DNA of 20,696 bases from an uncultured Collinsella sp. (lineage in GTDB: Bacteria; Actinomycetota; Coriobacteriia; Coriobacteriales; Coriobacteriaceae): contig URTW01000012.1 of assembly GCA_900550815.1 (NCBI GenBank), positions 1 to 20,696 on the forward strand, given 5' to 3'. Below the pieces are notes generated by a model that was given only the letters and a program-made list of their open reading frames with translations, was not told where the DNA came from and did not search any database. The position numbers and the translations under genes are program-made. Of the stretch, positions 1-7,232 are shown in pieces (the stretch's first letter is position 1; each line of letters opens with the position of its first letter).

Positions 1-351
<351 letters not shown>

Positions 352-373
352 TTAGAGAGAAGTAAGTCGCTGT

Positions 374-449
374 CTCCTGATCACGCCGACGGGCGCAAAC
401 AGGAGCCCGGCATTCGTCTTGGTAAGCAATTCATATGCGGGCCTCCTTT
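374..449 (-). promoter_or_regulatory. metY leader with mutually exclusive hairpins
   Basis: Read on the minus strand, segment A (GGAGGCCCGCAT, covering the leader-peptide ribosome site) can pair with segment B (ATGCCGGGCTCC) to make about 11 pairs with two bulges. The end of segment B, CTCCTG (400-405), can instead pair with CAGGAG (374-379). That second hairpin encloses an inner GCGCC/GGCGT stem. CTCCT can also pair with the AGGAG of the metY ribosome site. No T-run follows, so this is not a plain terminator; control of translation initiation, or of leader-peptide translation, fits better. No known riboswitch class was recognised. Confidence 0.45.
381..434 (-). CDS. Candidate Cys/Met-containing leader peptide upstream of metY
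   Basis: This 17-codon open frame in the metY leader would read MNCLPRRMPGSCLRPSA. Its ribosome site is very strong: AAAGGAGG at 442-449, seven bases before the ATG. It has Cys at positions 3 and 12 and Met at 1 and 8, a high share for 17 residues. Its second half overlaps two alternative hairpins, which suggests that ribosome position or speed could control the folding of the leader. Cysteine-containing leader peptides ahead of sulfur genes are known in other actinobacteria. The role here is inferred. A chance frame is possible, but the ribosome site makes translation likely. Confidence 0.55.
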   Translation of the reverse strand: MNCLPRRMPGSCLRPSA

Positions 450-502
450 CGCATCCCGGTTCCGTGTTTGGCTTAATTACCTACCGCCTTTGTGTGTTTT
501 GA

Positions 503-531
503 ATAGTACGAGCATTGTTTCCCTCGGTCAA
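503..531 (-). promoter_or_regulatory. Sigma-70-type promoter of metY
   Basis: On the minus strand a -35 TTGACC (526-531) and a -10 TACTAT (503-508) are separated by exactly 17 bases. The predicted transcription start is near 496, giving a leader of about 180 bases before the metY ATG. On the other strand TTGTTT (515-520), 16 bases, then TAAAAG (537-542) could drive the LysR gene, so the two promoters would overlap. Confidence 0.7.
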
Positions 532-551
532 TCACTTAAAAGCGCTAACCT

Positions 552-572
552 GTTATCGGTTATATAGATAAC
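552..572. promoter_or_regulatory. Probable LysR-type regulator binding site
   Basis: GTTATC, nine bases, then GATAAC form a perfect inverted repeat. It contains the ATC-N9-GAT / T-N11-A signature of LysR-family sites. Its centre at 562 is about 66 bases upstream of the predicted metY start, the usual recognition-site position for LysR activators. It lies just upstream of the lysR start, which also allows autorepression. Confidence 0.65.
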
Positions 573-591
573 ACTCGAAAGGATGGCGCCG

Positions 592-1494
592 ATGACCCTC
601 CAGCAGCTTCGTTTCCTGATTGCCGTGGCAGAGTCCGGCTCAATCAATGCCGCAGCTCAGCGCCTCTATACCGCACAGTCCAATATCTCCAACGCCGTCA
701 AAAGCCTGGAACAGGAACTTCATATCGAAATCTTTACGCGCTCTAGCCGCGGTGTTGCACTCACCAACGCCGGCACCGAGCTTTTGGGTTATGCACGCCA
801 GGTCGTAGAGCAGGCCGACATGCTCGAGGCCCGCTACGAGGACGGCGGTACACCTCAGGCCCGCCTTGCCATCTCGGCCCAGCACTACGCGTTTTCGGTC
901 GAGGCCTTTGTCAACGTAGTCGAGCGCTGCCGCGACAGCAAGTTCGAGTTCATCATGCGCGAGACCACCACATCGCAGATCATTGATGACGTCCGTGCGT
1001 TTCGCCGCGACATCGGCATCCTGTATCTGGACGACTTTAACGCCCGTGTTCTGCAGAAGGCTTTTGCCGATGCGCGCGCGAGCTTCCATCCCCTATTCGA
1101 CGCGACGGTCCACGTCTTCGTTAGCGAGCGCCACCCGCTTGCCCGCCGCCCGCAGCTGTCCCTTGCCGACCTCACACCCTATACGCGCTACAGCTTTGAG
1201 CAGGGAACCTCAAACTCCTTCTATTACGCCGAGGAACCTTTTAGCTATATCCCTTGCGACCGCAACATACGAATCTCGGACCGCGGAACACTTACTAACT
1301 TACTTATCACGTCGAACGGTTACACCCTGTCGACCGGTGTCCTCTCCAATGAAATGCAATGGGGTATGGCATCGATCCCGTTAGCAGACGCCCCAACGAT
1401 GCACGTAGGCTATATCATGCACGACGAGCGCAAGCCCTCTCCCCTCATGCAGCAATACCTCGACGAGCTCAACCGCATCATCCATGCCAACTAA
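592..1494 (+). CDS. LysR-family transcriptional regulator
   Basis: The protein has 300 residues, normal for the family. The N-terminus (about residues 1-60) is a winged helix-turn-helix containing TLQQLRFLIAVAESGSINAA, QRLYTAQSNISNAVKSLE and the wing TNAGTELL. The remainder is a periplasmic-binding-protein-like effector domain, roughly residues 90-295. I chose the ATG at 592 over the one at 583 because GAAAGG at 577-582 sits nine bases before 592 but directly abuts 583. It is divergent from metY, and a LysR-type site lies between them. It is therefore most likely an activator of metY responding to a sulfur metabolite, in the manner of CysB or MetR. The effector cannot be read from the sequence. 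Confidence 0.9.
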   Translation: MTLQQLRFLIAVAESGSINAAAQRLYTAQSNISNAVKSLEQELHIEIFTRSSRGVALTNAGTELLGYARQVVEQADMLEARYEDGGTPQARLAISAQHYAFSVEAFVNVVERCRDSKFEFIMRETTTSQIIDDVRAFRRDIGILYLDDFNARVLQKAFADARASFHPLFDATVHVFVSERHPLARRPQLSLADLTPYTRYSFEQGTSNSFYYAEEPFSYIPCDRNIRISDRGTLTNLLITSNGYTLSTGVLSNEMQWGMASIPLADAPTMHVGYIMHDERKPSPLMQQYLDELNRIIHAN

Positions 1495-1593
1495 CTGTCG
1501 GAAGACGGGGTAGAAATCATAGATTGCTAGCCCCCGGCGGGCATGGCGCTACAATGGTCACTCACACGAAACGTACCCAACGAAAGGAAGCCC

Positions 1594-2079
1594 GTGAAGG
1601 TCATCATCTATACCGACGGCTCGGCCCGATCAAATCCGGGACGCGGCGGCTACGGCGCCGTGCTCAAATACACCAACCCCGCCGGCAAGACCTTCACCTC
1701 CGAGCTTTCGCGCGGCTACGCCAAGACCACCAACAACCGCATGGAGCTCATGGCGGTCATCGTGGCGCTCGAGGCACTTAACCGCCCCTGCGAGGTCGAG
1801 GTCCATTCCGATTCGCAGTACGTCGTTAACGCCTTCAACAAACACTGGATTGACGGCTGGAAAAAACGAGGCTGGAGGACCGCCAACAAGCAGCCTGTCA
1901 AGAACCGCGATCTGTGGGAGCGCCTGCTCACCGCAAAGAGCAAGCACAAAGTGGAGTTCATCTGGGTTAAGGGCCACGCCGGCCATGAGCTCAACGAGCG
2001 CTGCGACGAGCTTGCCACCACGGCGGCCGACGGCAGCAACCTCGATATCGACGCCGGCTTTAACGAGAGCGACCTGTAA
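1594..2079 (+). CDS. rnhA: Ribonuclease HI
   Basis: This enzyme degrades the RNA strand of RNA-DNA hybrids, for example R-loops and lagging-strand primers. It has 161 residues, the size of E. coli RNase HI. The four acidic catalytic residues are visible: D8 (YTDGS), E51 (RMELMA), D73 (HSDSQYV) and D138 (CDELA). The catalytic His is H128 in KGHAGH. The basic handle region WKKRGW is present at about residues 89-94. The start is taken as GTG at 1594 because GAAAGGA lies just upstream and the conserved VIIYTDG begins at once. The longer ATG frame from 1543 would add 17 unconserved residues and covers a TACAAT -10-like box at 1550-1555. It stands as its own unit after the LysR gene. Confidence 0.95.
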   Translation: MKVIIYTDGSARSNPGRGGYGAVLKYTNPAGKTFTSELSRGYAKTTNNRMELMAVIVALEALNRPCEVEVHSDSQYVVNAFNKHWIDGWKKRGWRTANKQPVKNRDLWERLLTAKSKHKVEFIWVKGHAGHELNERCDELATTAADGSNLDIDAGFNESDL

Positions 2080-2152
2080 CGGCGTTTTCGCACGCTTTTG
2101 TGTCCTCCCGCGCTACACTCGTCCTGTAAGCCAAACAACGCAAGGGGGACAC

Positions 2153-3259
2153 ATGTTGCGTATCGCAACCATCGGCACATCCATGATTACCGACGACTTT
2201 ATCCAGGTCGTCAACGCCAACGACCAAGCCGCGTTTGTGGGCACGCTTTCACGCGACGCCAATCGCGGTACTGCCTTTACCGCCGAGCGCGGTGGTGAGC
2301 GAAACTTTACGTCACTCGATGAGCTTGCGGTAGCCGCCGACGTCGACGCCGTCTATATCGGCAGCCCTAACGCACTTCACTACGAGCAGGCCCTTGCCTG
2401 CATCGCCGGTGGCAAGCACGTCATCGTCGAGAAACCCTTCTGCGCCACCGAAGCGCAGGCGCTGGAAGTCTTCCGCGCTGCCGAGGCAGCAGGTGTCGTG
2501 GCCTTCGAAGCCATGCGTCCCCTCCACGATCCCGCCTTCCACGCCATCGAGGACGCCCTGGGCGAGATCGCCCCCATCCGCCGCGCCTCATTGCGCTTTG
2601 GCAAGTATTCCTCGCGCTACAACGAGATTCTCGCGGGACGCGCCACCAATATCTTCGACTGCAATATGGCATCGGGTTCCCTCATGGACATTGGCGTCTA
2701 CGCCGTCGAGCCCATGGTCGAGATTTTCGGCATGCCCTCCGGCCTTACGAGCATGACTACTCTGCTCGACCCCACCACGCGACAGCTCACGCACGGCCCC
2801 ATCGACGGCTGCGGTTCCATCCTCGCCAGCTATGGCGGAGGCCGCATCTCCGTCGAGCTCGCGCACTCCAAAATTACGAATGACCTACTGCCCTCGCAGA
2901 TCGAAGGCGAGCGTGGCACTATCCAGATTGACCATCTGTCCACGCCCCGCAACGTCCGCATCGACTATCGCGGCGACGTCGTACGCGGCTCGGCGACCGA
3001 GGCGCCGCGCGAACAGGGCGACAACGGCCGCGTGCTCGACCTGCCCAAATCGAGCAACACCATGGAATACGAACTCACAGACTTTATCACCGCCATCGGC
3101 GGCATCGATAACGTCAAGGAAGAGATTTGGGAGACCCCGGCGGGACGCCACGAGCTTGGCCACTACCGCGATGTCACGCTCGTCTCACTACGCATCATGG
3201 ATGCCGTGCGTCAGCAGGCCGGCATAACCTTCCCGGCCGACGCAGGCAAGCAGGCATAG
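2153..3259 (+). CDS. Gfo/Idh/MocA-family NAD(P)-dependent oxidoreductase
   Basis: This 368-residue protein has an N-terminal Rossmann fold (LRIATIGTS, residues 2-10). The family motif EKPF includes the catalytic Lys94. The C-terminal half has the GSLMDIGVYAVEP strand typical of the sugar or trans-dihydrodiol dehydrogenase branch. Members oxidise or reduce sugars, inositols and related polyols in the cytoplasm; the substrate here cannot be assigned. The ATG at 2153 follows AAGGGGGAC and begins exactly at the Rossmann strand. The open frame upstream to 1850 overlaps rnhA and is not part of the protein. A TACACT box at 2114-2119 may be the -10. The acylphosphatase gene begins two bases after its stop, so the two genes are probably co-transcribed. 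Confidence 0.88.
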   Translation: MLRIATIGTSMITDDFIQVVNANDQAAFVGTLSRDANRGTAFTAERGGERNFTSLDELAVAADVDAVYIGSPNALHYEQALACIAGGKHVIVEKPFCATEAQALEVFRAAEAAGVVAFEAMRPLHDPAFHAIEDALGEIAPIRRASLRFGKYSSRYNEILAGRATNIFDCNMASGSLMDIGVYAVEPMVEIFGMPSGLTSMTTLLDPTTRQLTHGPIDGCGSILASYGGGRISVELAHSKITNDLLPSQIEGERGTIQIDHLSTPRNVRIDYRGDVVRGSATEAPREQGDNGRVLDLPKSSNTMEYELTDFITAIGGIDNVKEEIWETPAGRHELGHYRDVTLVSLRIMDAVRQQAGITFPADAGKQA

Positions 3260-3261
3260 CG

Positions 3262-3672
3262 ATGGGCCTCTTCGATACGTTCTTCTCCAGCGTCACCGGC
3301 GGCAGTCGAGAGCCTCAAAAACCGTCAAACGTCGAGCTCGAGCTGCGCCGCAGGCTTACCGTGCTTGCAAGCGACGAGGCCACTCAAGACACTCCCCTGC
3401 GTTATTTCCTGCGCTGGGCGGGGCAAGTCCAAGGCGTTGGTTTTCGCTTTACCAGCACCAACCTCGCGCAGGCACGCGCACTCACCGGCTGGGTGCGTAA
3501 CATGGAAGACGGCTCAGTCGAGATGGAGATACAGGGAGCTCCGGCAGACATCCTATCTCATCTCGAGGCACTTCATGCCTCCTACGAGCGCATGGGAACG
3601 CGTGTTCGCCTTGTAGATGCCCAGGCCCGAGCCCCACTTGCCAATGAAGACGGTTTCAGTCCTCATTATTAG
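3262..3672 (+). CDS. acyP: Acylphosphatase with an N-terminal extension
   Basis: Acylphosphatases hydrolyse acyl phosphates such as carbamoyl phosphate and 1,3-bisphosphoglycerate. The core, about residues 47-136, carries the anion-binding GQVQGVGFR loop with R62 and the catalytic Asn80 in GWVRNMEDGSVE. The family is usually about 90 residues, but this protein has 136. The extra 45 N-terminal residues begin GLFDTFFSSVTGG and then become charged. No internal ATG with a ribosome site could give the short form, so the extension seems real. It starts two bases after the oxidoreductase stop and is probably translationally coupled to it. The same fold occurs in HypF, but nothing else of HypF is present. 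Confidence 0.9.
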   Translation: MGLFDTFFSSVTGGSREPQKPSNVELELRRRLTVLASDEATQDTPLRYFLRWAGQVQGVGFRFTSTNLAQARALTGWVRNMEDGSVEMEIQGAPADILSHLEALHASYERMGTRVRLVDAQARAPLANEDGFSPHY

Positions 3673-3697
3673 TATTGTGTGCTAAATACGGTATCAT
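3667..3697 (+). promoter_or_regulatory. Possible promoter/operator of the PerR gene
   Basis: AT-rich DNA between the acylphosphatase stop and the PerR gene contains an imperfect inverted repeat, TATTAG (3667-3672) and CTAAATA (3682-3688). A -10-like TATCAT lies at 3692-3697. It could be a self-regulated operator, as is common for PerR genes. The match to a PerR box is poor and the -35 is weak. Confidence 0.25.
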
Positions 3698-3733
3698 TTA
3701 CCTACGACCGTTAATAGAAAAGAGGCGAGGCGC

Positions 3734-4114
3734 ATGGCGGTGCAAAGAAGGAATACCAGGCAGCGAAAGCTGGTTCTTGACGCCGTGCGCCAAAGCTACA
3801 ACCATCCCACCGCCGACGAAATCTACAACGTCGTGCGCGCGCAGGATGCCAAAATCAGCCGCGGTACGGTCTACCGCAACCTCAATCTCTTGGCCGACGC
3901 CGGCGAGATCCTCTCCATCAAGACGCCGGGCGGCAGCCGCTTCGATCGCACCATCGAGCCGCACGCACATATCATCTGCACCTCATGCAGCCGCGTCATC
4001 GACGTACCGCTCCCCTTCGATGCCCAGCTCGACGCCAAAGCGTCCGAGCAAATCGGCTGGCACGTCACGTCGCACTACACCATCTTCGAGGGTCTCTGCC
4101 CCGACTGCCGGTAG
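3734..4114 (+). CDS. perR: PerR-type Fur-family metalloregulator
   Basis: This 126-residue protein has an N-terminal winged helix (TRQRKLVLDAV, then ISRGTVYRNLNLL) and a C-terminal metal-binding dimerisation domain. The structural zinc site is complete: C82, C85, C122 and C125 in CTSC and CPDC. The regulatory metal residues match Bacillus PerR: H24 (NHPTADEIY), D71 (RFD), H77 and H79 (HAH), and D90 (VID). An Asp at position 90, where Fur has Glu, points to a PerR peroxide sensor rather than an iron-sensing Fur. It would repress oxidative-stress genes, useful to an anaerobe. The start has a GAGGCGAGG ribosome site. Its TAG stop lies in the first bases of an 85-bp inverted repeat. Confidence 0.85.
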   Translation: MAVQRRNTRQRKLVLDAVRQSYNHPTADEIYNVVRAQDAKISRGTVYRNLNLLADAGEILSIKTPGGSRFDRTIEPHAHIICTSCSRVIDVPLPFDAQLDAKASEQIGWHVTSHYTIFEGLCPDCR

Positions 4115-4195
4115 ATGTTTGGAACATGCCTTAAAATCCACCTTTCCGCACTTTGCAGCAAAAAGTAGATTCCTAGACATGTCCCAAATGTCTAC
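4111..4195. repeat. 85-bp imperfect inverted repeat between convergent genes
   Basis: Both ends read GTAGA inward. Comparing the first 35 bases of each strand I count 26 identities, and most differences are transitions. Each half is also a smaller hairpin: ATGTT-TGG-AACAT on the left and TAGACAT-N7-ATGTCTA on the right. The TAG stops of both the PerR gene and the HAD gene are supplied by the terminal GTAGA motifs. It may act as a bidirectional terminator (AAAAA/TTTTT at 4159-4163), as a dispersed palindromic element, or both. Confidence 0.7.
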
Positions 4196-4989
4196 TCAGC
4201 AAGTAGACGACGCAGCTCTTCTTCGACCGTGCGCACGTAGCGGACGCGGTCGTTAATGCCACGCATAGAGGGGTTGCAGCTCTCCATCAGATAGGGATGG
4301 CCCACGACGTTGAGCATGTCGCGATCGTTCTCATTGTCGCCAAACGCCATCATCTCATCGGGCGAAATACCCAGGGCACGACCGTAATCGGCAAGCGCGG
4401 AGCCCTTGCCCGAACCGAAACCGATAAAGTCCGTCCATTCGGTTCCCGACGTCATCACGTCAACACGGTCGCTAAAGAGGCGCTCAAAATACTCCAGGGC
4501 CGCCGGCTGATCCACCTCGGGCGTCTGGAAGGCAATCTTAATGACGTCCTCGTCGATGTCCTCGGGACGGGCGACCACCGCCACATCGCAGTGGACCTCA
4601 TAGCGCAAATGGTCGACGAACGCATCGTTGCCGCTGATGGTGTAGAGGTGCCCCTCGCACGAAAGGGTCACGTCGGCATGGGGATACGCAACCACGGCAT
4701 TCGCGATATCCATAGCAAGGCTACGCTCCATGGAACGCTTGACAACGGCACGCCCCTCGCTCATCACCAGGGCTCCGTTTTCGCATACATAGGCGAGCTC
4801 ATCGGCCACCGGGGCAAACAGATAGCGCAAGCTCGCATATTGACGGCCGCTCGCCGGCATAAACACGATACCGCGACGATGCAGTTCATCGATGAGCTCA
4901 AAAGCCTCGGAACGCGGCTCGCGCTCCCCCGGATGCAGCAAAGTGCCGTCCAAATCGCATGCAATCAGCTTGATTCCTTCAAGACCCAT
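4192..4989 (-). CDS. Cof-type HAD-superfamily phosphatase
   Basis: This 265-residue cytoplasmic phosphatase belongs to HAD subfamily IIB. Motif I is DLDGT, with nucleophile D12 and acid/base D14. Motif II is PASGR, motif III Lys is in GFGSGKGSALADY, and motif IV is GDNENDRDML. The cap between motifs II and III is of the Cof type. Relatives dephosphorylate sugar phosphates, flavin or pyridoxal phosphates; the substrate cannot be chosen from sequence. The ATG at 4989 follows GGGGGAG closely. A GTG at 5001 would add four residues but has no ribosome site. It is convergent with the PerR gene. A strong hairpin at 5019-5057 separates it from the upstream UreE-like gene, and I see no clear promoter of its own. 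Confidence 0.88.
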   Translation of the reverse strand: MGLEGIKLIACDLDGTLLHPGEREPRSEAFELIDELHRRGIVFMPASGRQYASLRYLFAPVADELAYVCENGALVMSEGRAVVKRSMERSLAMDIANAVVAYPHADVTLSCEGHLYTISGNDAFVDHLRYEVHCDVAVVARPEDIDEDVIKIAFQTPEVDQPAALEYFERLFSDRVDVMTSGTEWTDFIGFGSGKGSALADYGRALGISPDEMMAFGDNENDRDMLNVVGHPYLMESCNPSMRGINDRVRYVRTVEEELRRLLAE

Positions 4990-5018
4990 ATGCTCCCCCA
5001 CAGCATCTCATCAACAGA

Positions 5019-5057
5019 AAGGCGGACTTTGAATAGTTGTCTCTCAAAGTCTGCCTT
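5019..5057 (-). terminator. Terminator-like hairpin after the UreE-like gene
   Basis: Two 14-base arms (5019-5032 and 5044-5057) pair perfectly except for one G-T position, around an 11-base loop. The hairpin lies 13 bases after the UreE-like stop. Only TTTCT follows on the minus strand, so termination may be partial and allow read-through into the HAD gene. Confidence 0.6.
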
Positions 5058-5070
5058 ACTTATACGCACG

Positions 5071-5649
5071 TTAACCGCGCGCCTTCTTTACGATCGTAAA
5101 GTCTGGTGCCATACTCACAACGGCATCCGCCGCACTCGACGCAAAGCGCCGGTCCGAATCGAGTTCACGGGTAACCGTCGAGAGCCGAACGCCCTCGACG
5201 CCCCGGAGCATGCGGCCCAAAACAGGCTGCACCGGCGTATACATGCGCACGGTATACTCGTCCGAATCGCCTCGAAAAAGCGGCGCATGCATATTGCCGA
5301 TCTCCCAGCACGCATGCGCGAGTGCAATCGGATCCATGCGGTCGACTTCGACCAAATAAACCTCGGCGCTGCGCAGGCGCACGACAACCGCCACGGGCAC
5401 CACGCCCGAACGGTCGACGGCGAGCACGTCGCCGTCGACAAAACGACCGCCGTCGGCAGTATCCAGCCGAACATCGACCGTGCGCCCCAGCTCCGTCGCG
5501 CCCACAAACGCACATACATCGGCCTGGTCCCAATCGAGCAGCAGCTCATCGACCTCAAAGACACCGCCCAGCTCCCGGCGAAGCAGGAGTTCATAGGACG
5601 GATCGTTGAGATTTCCCAAGCATGTCGTCGAAACCAAGCGTTCAGGCAT
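5071..5649 (-). CDS. Orphan UreE-like nickel metallochaperone
   Basis: This 192-residue protein fits the UreE two-domain plan. The N-terminal part (about 35-100) has LLLDWDQADV, RFVDGDVLAVD and VVPVAVVVRLRSAEVYLVEV, matching the UreE peptide-binding domain. The C-terminal part has ACWEIGNMHAPL, where His121 corresponds to the conserved nickel-binding dimer-interface His of the family, then TPVQPVLGRMLRGVEGVRL. It ends DFTIVKKARG, much like the end of Helicobacter UreE as I recall it. There is no His-rich tail. UreE delivers nickel to urease, but no urease genes are in this window. It starts three bases after the SlyD-like gene, whose relatives also handle nickel. Another nickel client such as a hydrogenase is therefore plausible. 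The family call is by eye. Confidence 0.7.
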   Translation of the reverse strand: MPERLVSTTCLGNLNDPSYELLLRRELGGVFEVDELLLDWDQADVCAFVGATELGRTVDVRLDTADGGRFVDGDVLAVDRSGVVPVAVVVRLRSAEVYLVEVDRMDPIALAHACWEIGNMHAPLFRGDSDEYTVRMYTPVQPVLGRMLRGVEGVRLSTVTRELDSDRRFASSAADAVVSMAPDFTIVKKARG

Positions 5650-5652
5650 ACT

Positions 5653-6081
5653 CTAACCCTCGACCTCGACGAGCTCGATATCAAAGTTGAGGTCCTTGCC
5701 GGCAAGCTCGTGGTTGGCATCGAGCGTCACAGCCTCGGGCGTTACGTCGATGACGACGGCGGGGACAGGCATGCCGCTCGGCGTGGACAGGAAGAGCTTC
5801 ATGCCCTTCTCGATCTGCTCGATGTTGGGAACCTGCTCGGCCGGGAAGGTAATAACCATCTCGGGATTGTGCTCGCCGTAGGCATCGGCAGCAGGAATGT
5901 GCACGGTCTTCTTCTCGCCCACCTGCATGTCGACAACAGCGGCGTCGAAGCCCGTGAGCATCTGCCCGGCACCGCAGGTGAACTCCAGCGGCTCGCCGCG
6001 ATCGTAGGAGCTATCGAACTGCGTGCCGTCGTCGAGCGTGCCGCGATAATGAGTCTTGACCTTCTTGCCCTGGTTGGACAT
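5653..6081 (-). CDS. SlyD-like FKBP peptidyl-prolyl isomerase
   Basis: This 142-residue cytoplasmic protein is a SlyD-type FKBP with the insert-in-flap chaperone domain. FKBP landmarks are HYRGTLDDGTQFDSSYDRGE, PLEFTCGAGQMLTGFDAAV and GEKKTVHIPAADAYGEHNPE. The insert domain follows, about residues 70-120, and the chain ends TLDANHELAGKDLNFDIEL, the usual SlyD closing strand. It would catalyse proline isomerisation and help folding. The His/Cys-rich nickel-binding tail of E. coli SlyD is missing. The ATG at 6081 is preceded by GGAGG with five bases of spacing, which rules against the longer frame from 6111. It heads a two-gene unit with the UreE-like gene. Confidence 0.92.
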   Translation of the reverse strand: MSNQGKKVKTHYRGTLDDGTQFDSSYDRGEPLEFTCGAGQMLTGFDAAVVDMQVGEKKTVHIPAADAYGEHNPEMVITFPAEQVPNIEQIEKGMKLFLSTPSGMPVPAVVIDVTPEAVTLDANHELAGKDLNFDIELVEVEG

Positions 6082-6201
6082 GGTAACCTCCGTGATAAGG
6101 GCGGCGCACAACGCGGGCCGCCGTGAACATATGGCGCTAACTATACCCTAGTCATACAATTCAATGACAGTTTGCAAAGAAACGCTGCAACCGGAGCAAC
6201 C
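6082..6201. promoter_or_regulatory. Divergent promoter region, SlyD-like gene and dipeptidase
   Basis: This 120-base AT-richer gap must hold promoters for both directions. On the minus strand TATAGT (6140-6145) is a good -10 with a weak -35. On the plus strand TACAAT (6155-6160) is a plausible -10 without a clear -35. No operator was recognised. Confidence 0.35.
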
Positions 6202-7215
6202 ATGGCATATCCCGAATATGACCTACACTGCGACACCGCCGACCGCATCGGCTGGGCCACGCTCGATCTCGACCTGCGCTTTACCGCCGGCACCGACGGT
6301 TATTTCCCCGGCGACGAAACGCATCCGCAAGATTTCGACCTCATCGAGGGCAACGCCTGCGCCATCTCGCTCGCAAAGATCGGCAACACGCCATGGGCAC
6401 AGTGCTTCGCCACGTTTGTCCCCGATGAGATTCCCACCGCCCACGCCGCGCGCTTCCAGGCGCAGATCATGGCGCATATGAGCGGCCAGGCAATGCTCAA
6501 CCACGACCGCATGGTCAACGTACGCAGCGCGGCAGACATTCGCCCCGCGCTCAAAGACGGCAAGGTCGCCTGCATCCACACCATCGAAAACGCCACGTTC
6601 TTTGCCGAGGACCCCGCGCTGATCGAGGTGCTCAAGAGCTTGGGCGTACTCATGTCATCGCTCAGCTGGAATGCGCAGGGACCGCTCGCGAGCGGACACG
6701 ATACCCACACCGGCCTCACCGCCGCCGGCATCGAGGCACTTACGCAGATGGAGCACGCCGGCATGGTGCTTGACGTCTCCCACCTCAACGATGAGTGCTT
6801 TGACGAGGGTGTCGCCCACGCCACACGTCCCTTCGTCGCCAGCCACTCCAACTCCCGTGCGGTTTGCGGCGTCAAACGCAACCTTACCGACGACCAGTTC
6901 CGCACCTTTCGCGACATGGGCGTCAGCGCCGGCCTCAACTACTGCAGCGAGTTCCTTTCCAACGACGCAACCGACAAGACCGCCGCAGACGTCACCTTCG
7001 ACCAGCTAGCGGCACATATCGAGCACTGGCTCGACCTGGGCGGCGAGGACGTCATCGCGCTCGGCGGCGACTGGGACGGTGCCACGGTGCCCGCCTTCCT
7101 CTCCGATGCCAGCAAGATGCCCGAGTTCCAGAACATGCTCTCCAAGCACTTTGGCAAGACCGTGATGCAGAAGCTCTGCAGCGACAACGCGCTTGCCTTC
7201 TTTGAGCGTTATTAA
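6202..7215 (+). CDS. Membrane-dipeptidase-type (M19) zinc dipeptidase
   Basis: This 337-residue protein is a family M19 metallopeptidase that cleaves dipeptides, often with broad specificity including D-residues at the C-terminal side. The binuclear zinc ligands are all visible: H9 and D11 (LHCDT), the bridging Glu in HTIENA, the His in DVSHLND, and a second His exactly 21 residues later in ASHSNSRAV, the spacing found in renal dipeptidase. The catalytic-region Asp is in GGDWDG. There is no signal peptide, so it should be cytoplasmic. The ATG at 6202 has GGAG seven bases upstream. An upstream TTG at 6172 would add ten unconserved residues. A GC-rich hairpin follows the gene before the YgjP-like gene. 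Confidence 0.92.
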   Translation: MAYPEYDLHCDTADRIGWATLDLDLRFTAGTDGYFPGDETHPQDFDLIEGNACAISLAKIGNTPWAQCFATFVPDEIPTAHAARFQAQIMAHMSGQAMLNHDRMVNVRSAADIRPALKDGKVACIHTIENATFFAEDPALIEVLKSLGVLMSSLSWNAQGPLASGHDTHTGLTAAGIEALTQMEHAGMVLDVSHLNDECFDEGVAHATRPFVASHSNSRAVCGVKRNLTDDQFRTFRDMGVSAGLNYCSEFLSNDATDKTAADVTFDQLAAHIEHWLDLGGEDVIALGGDWDGATVPAFLSDASKMPEFQNMLSKHFGKTVMQKLCSDNALAFFERY

Positions 7216-7232
7216 TTTCACATCCCTTGAGC

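Noticed and set aside
3667..3697. A confident PerR box before perR
   Set aside because: The symmetry is imperfect with an extra base, and it does not match the known AT-rich 15-mer well. It is kept only as a weak regulatory feature.
4297..6126. 609-codon plus-strand open frame across the HAD, UreE-like and SlyD-like genes
   Set aside because: It crosses three well-supported minus-strand genes and their spacers, has no ribosome site and no recognisable domain.
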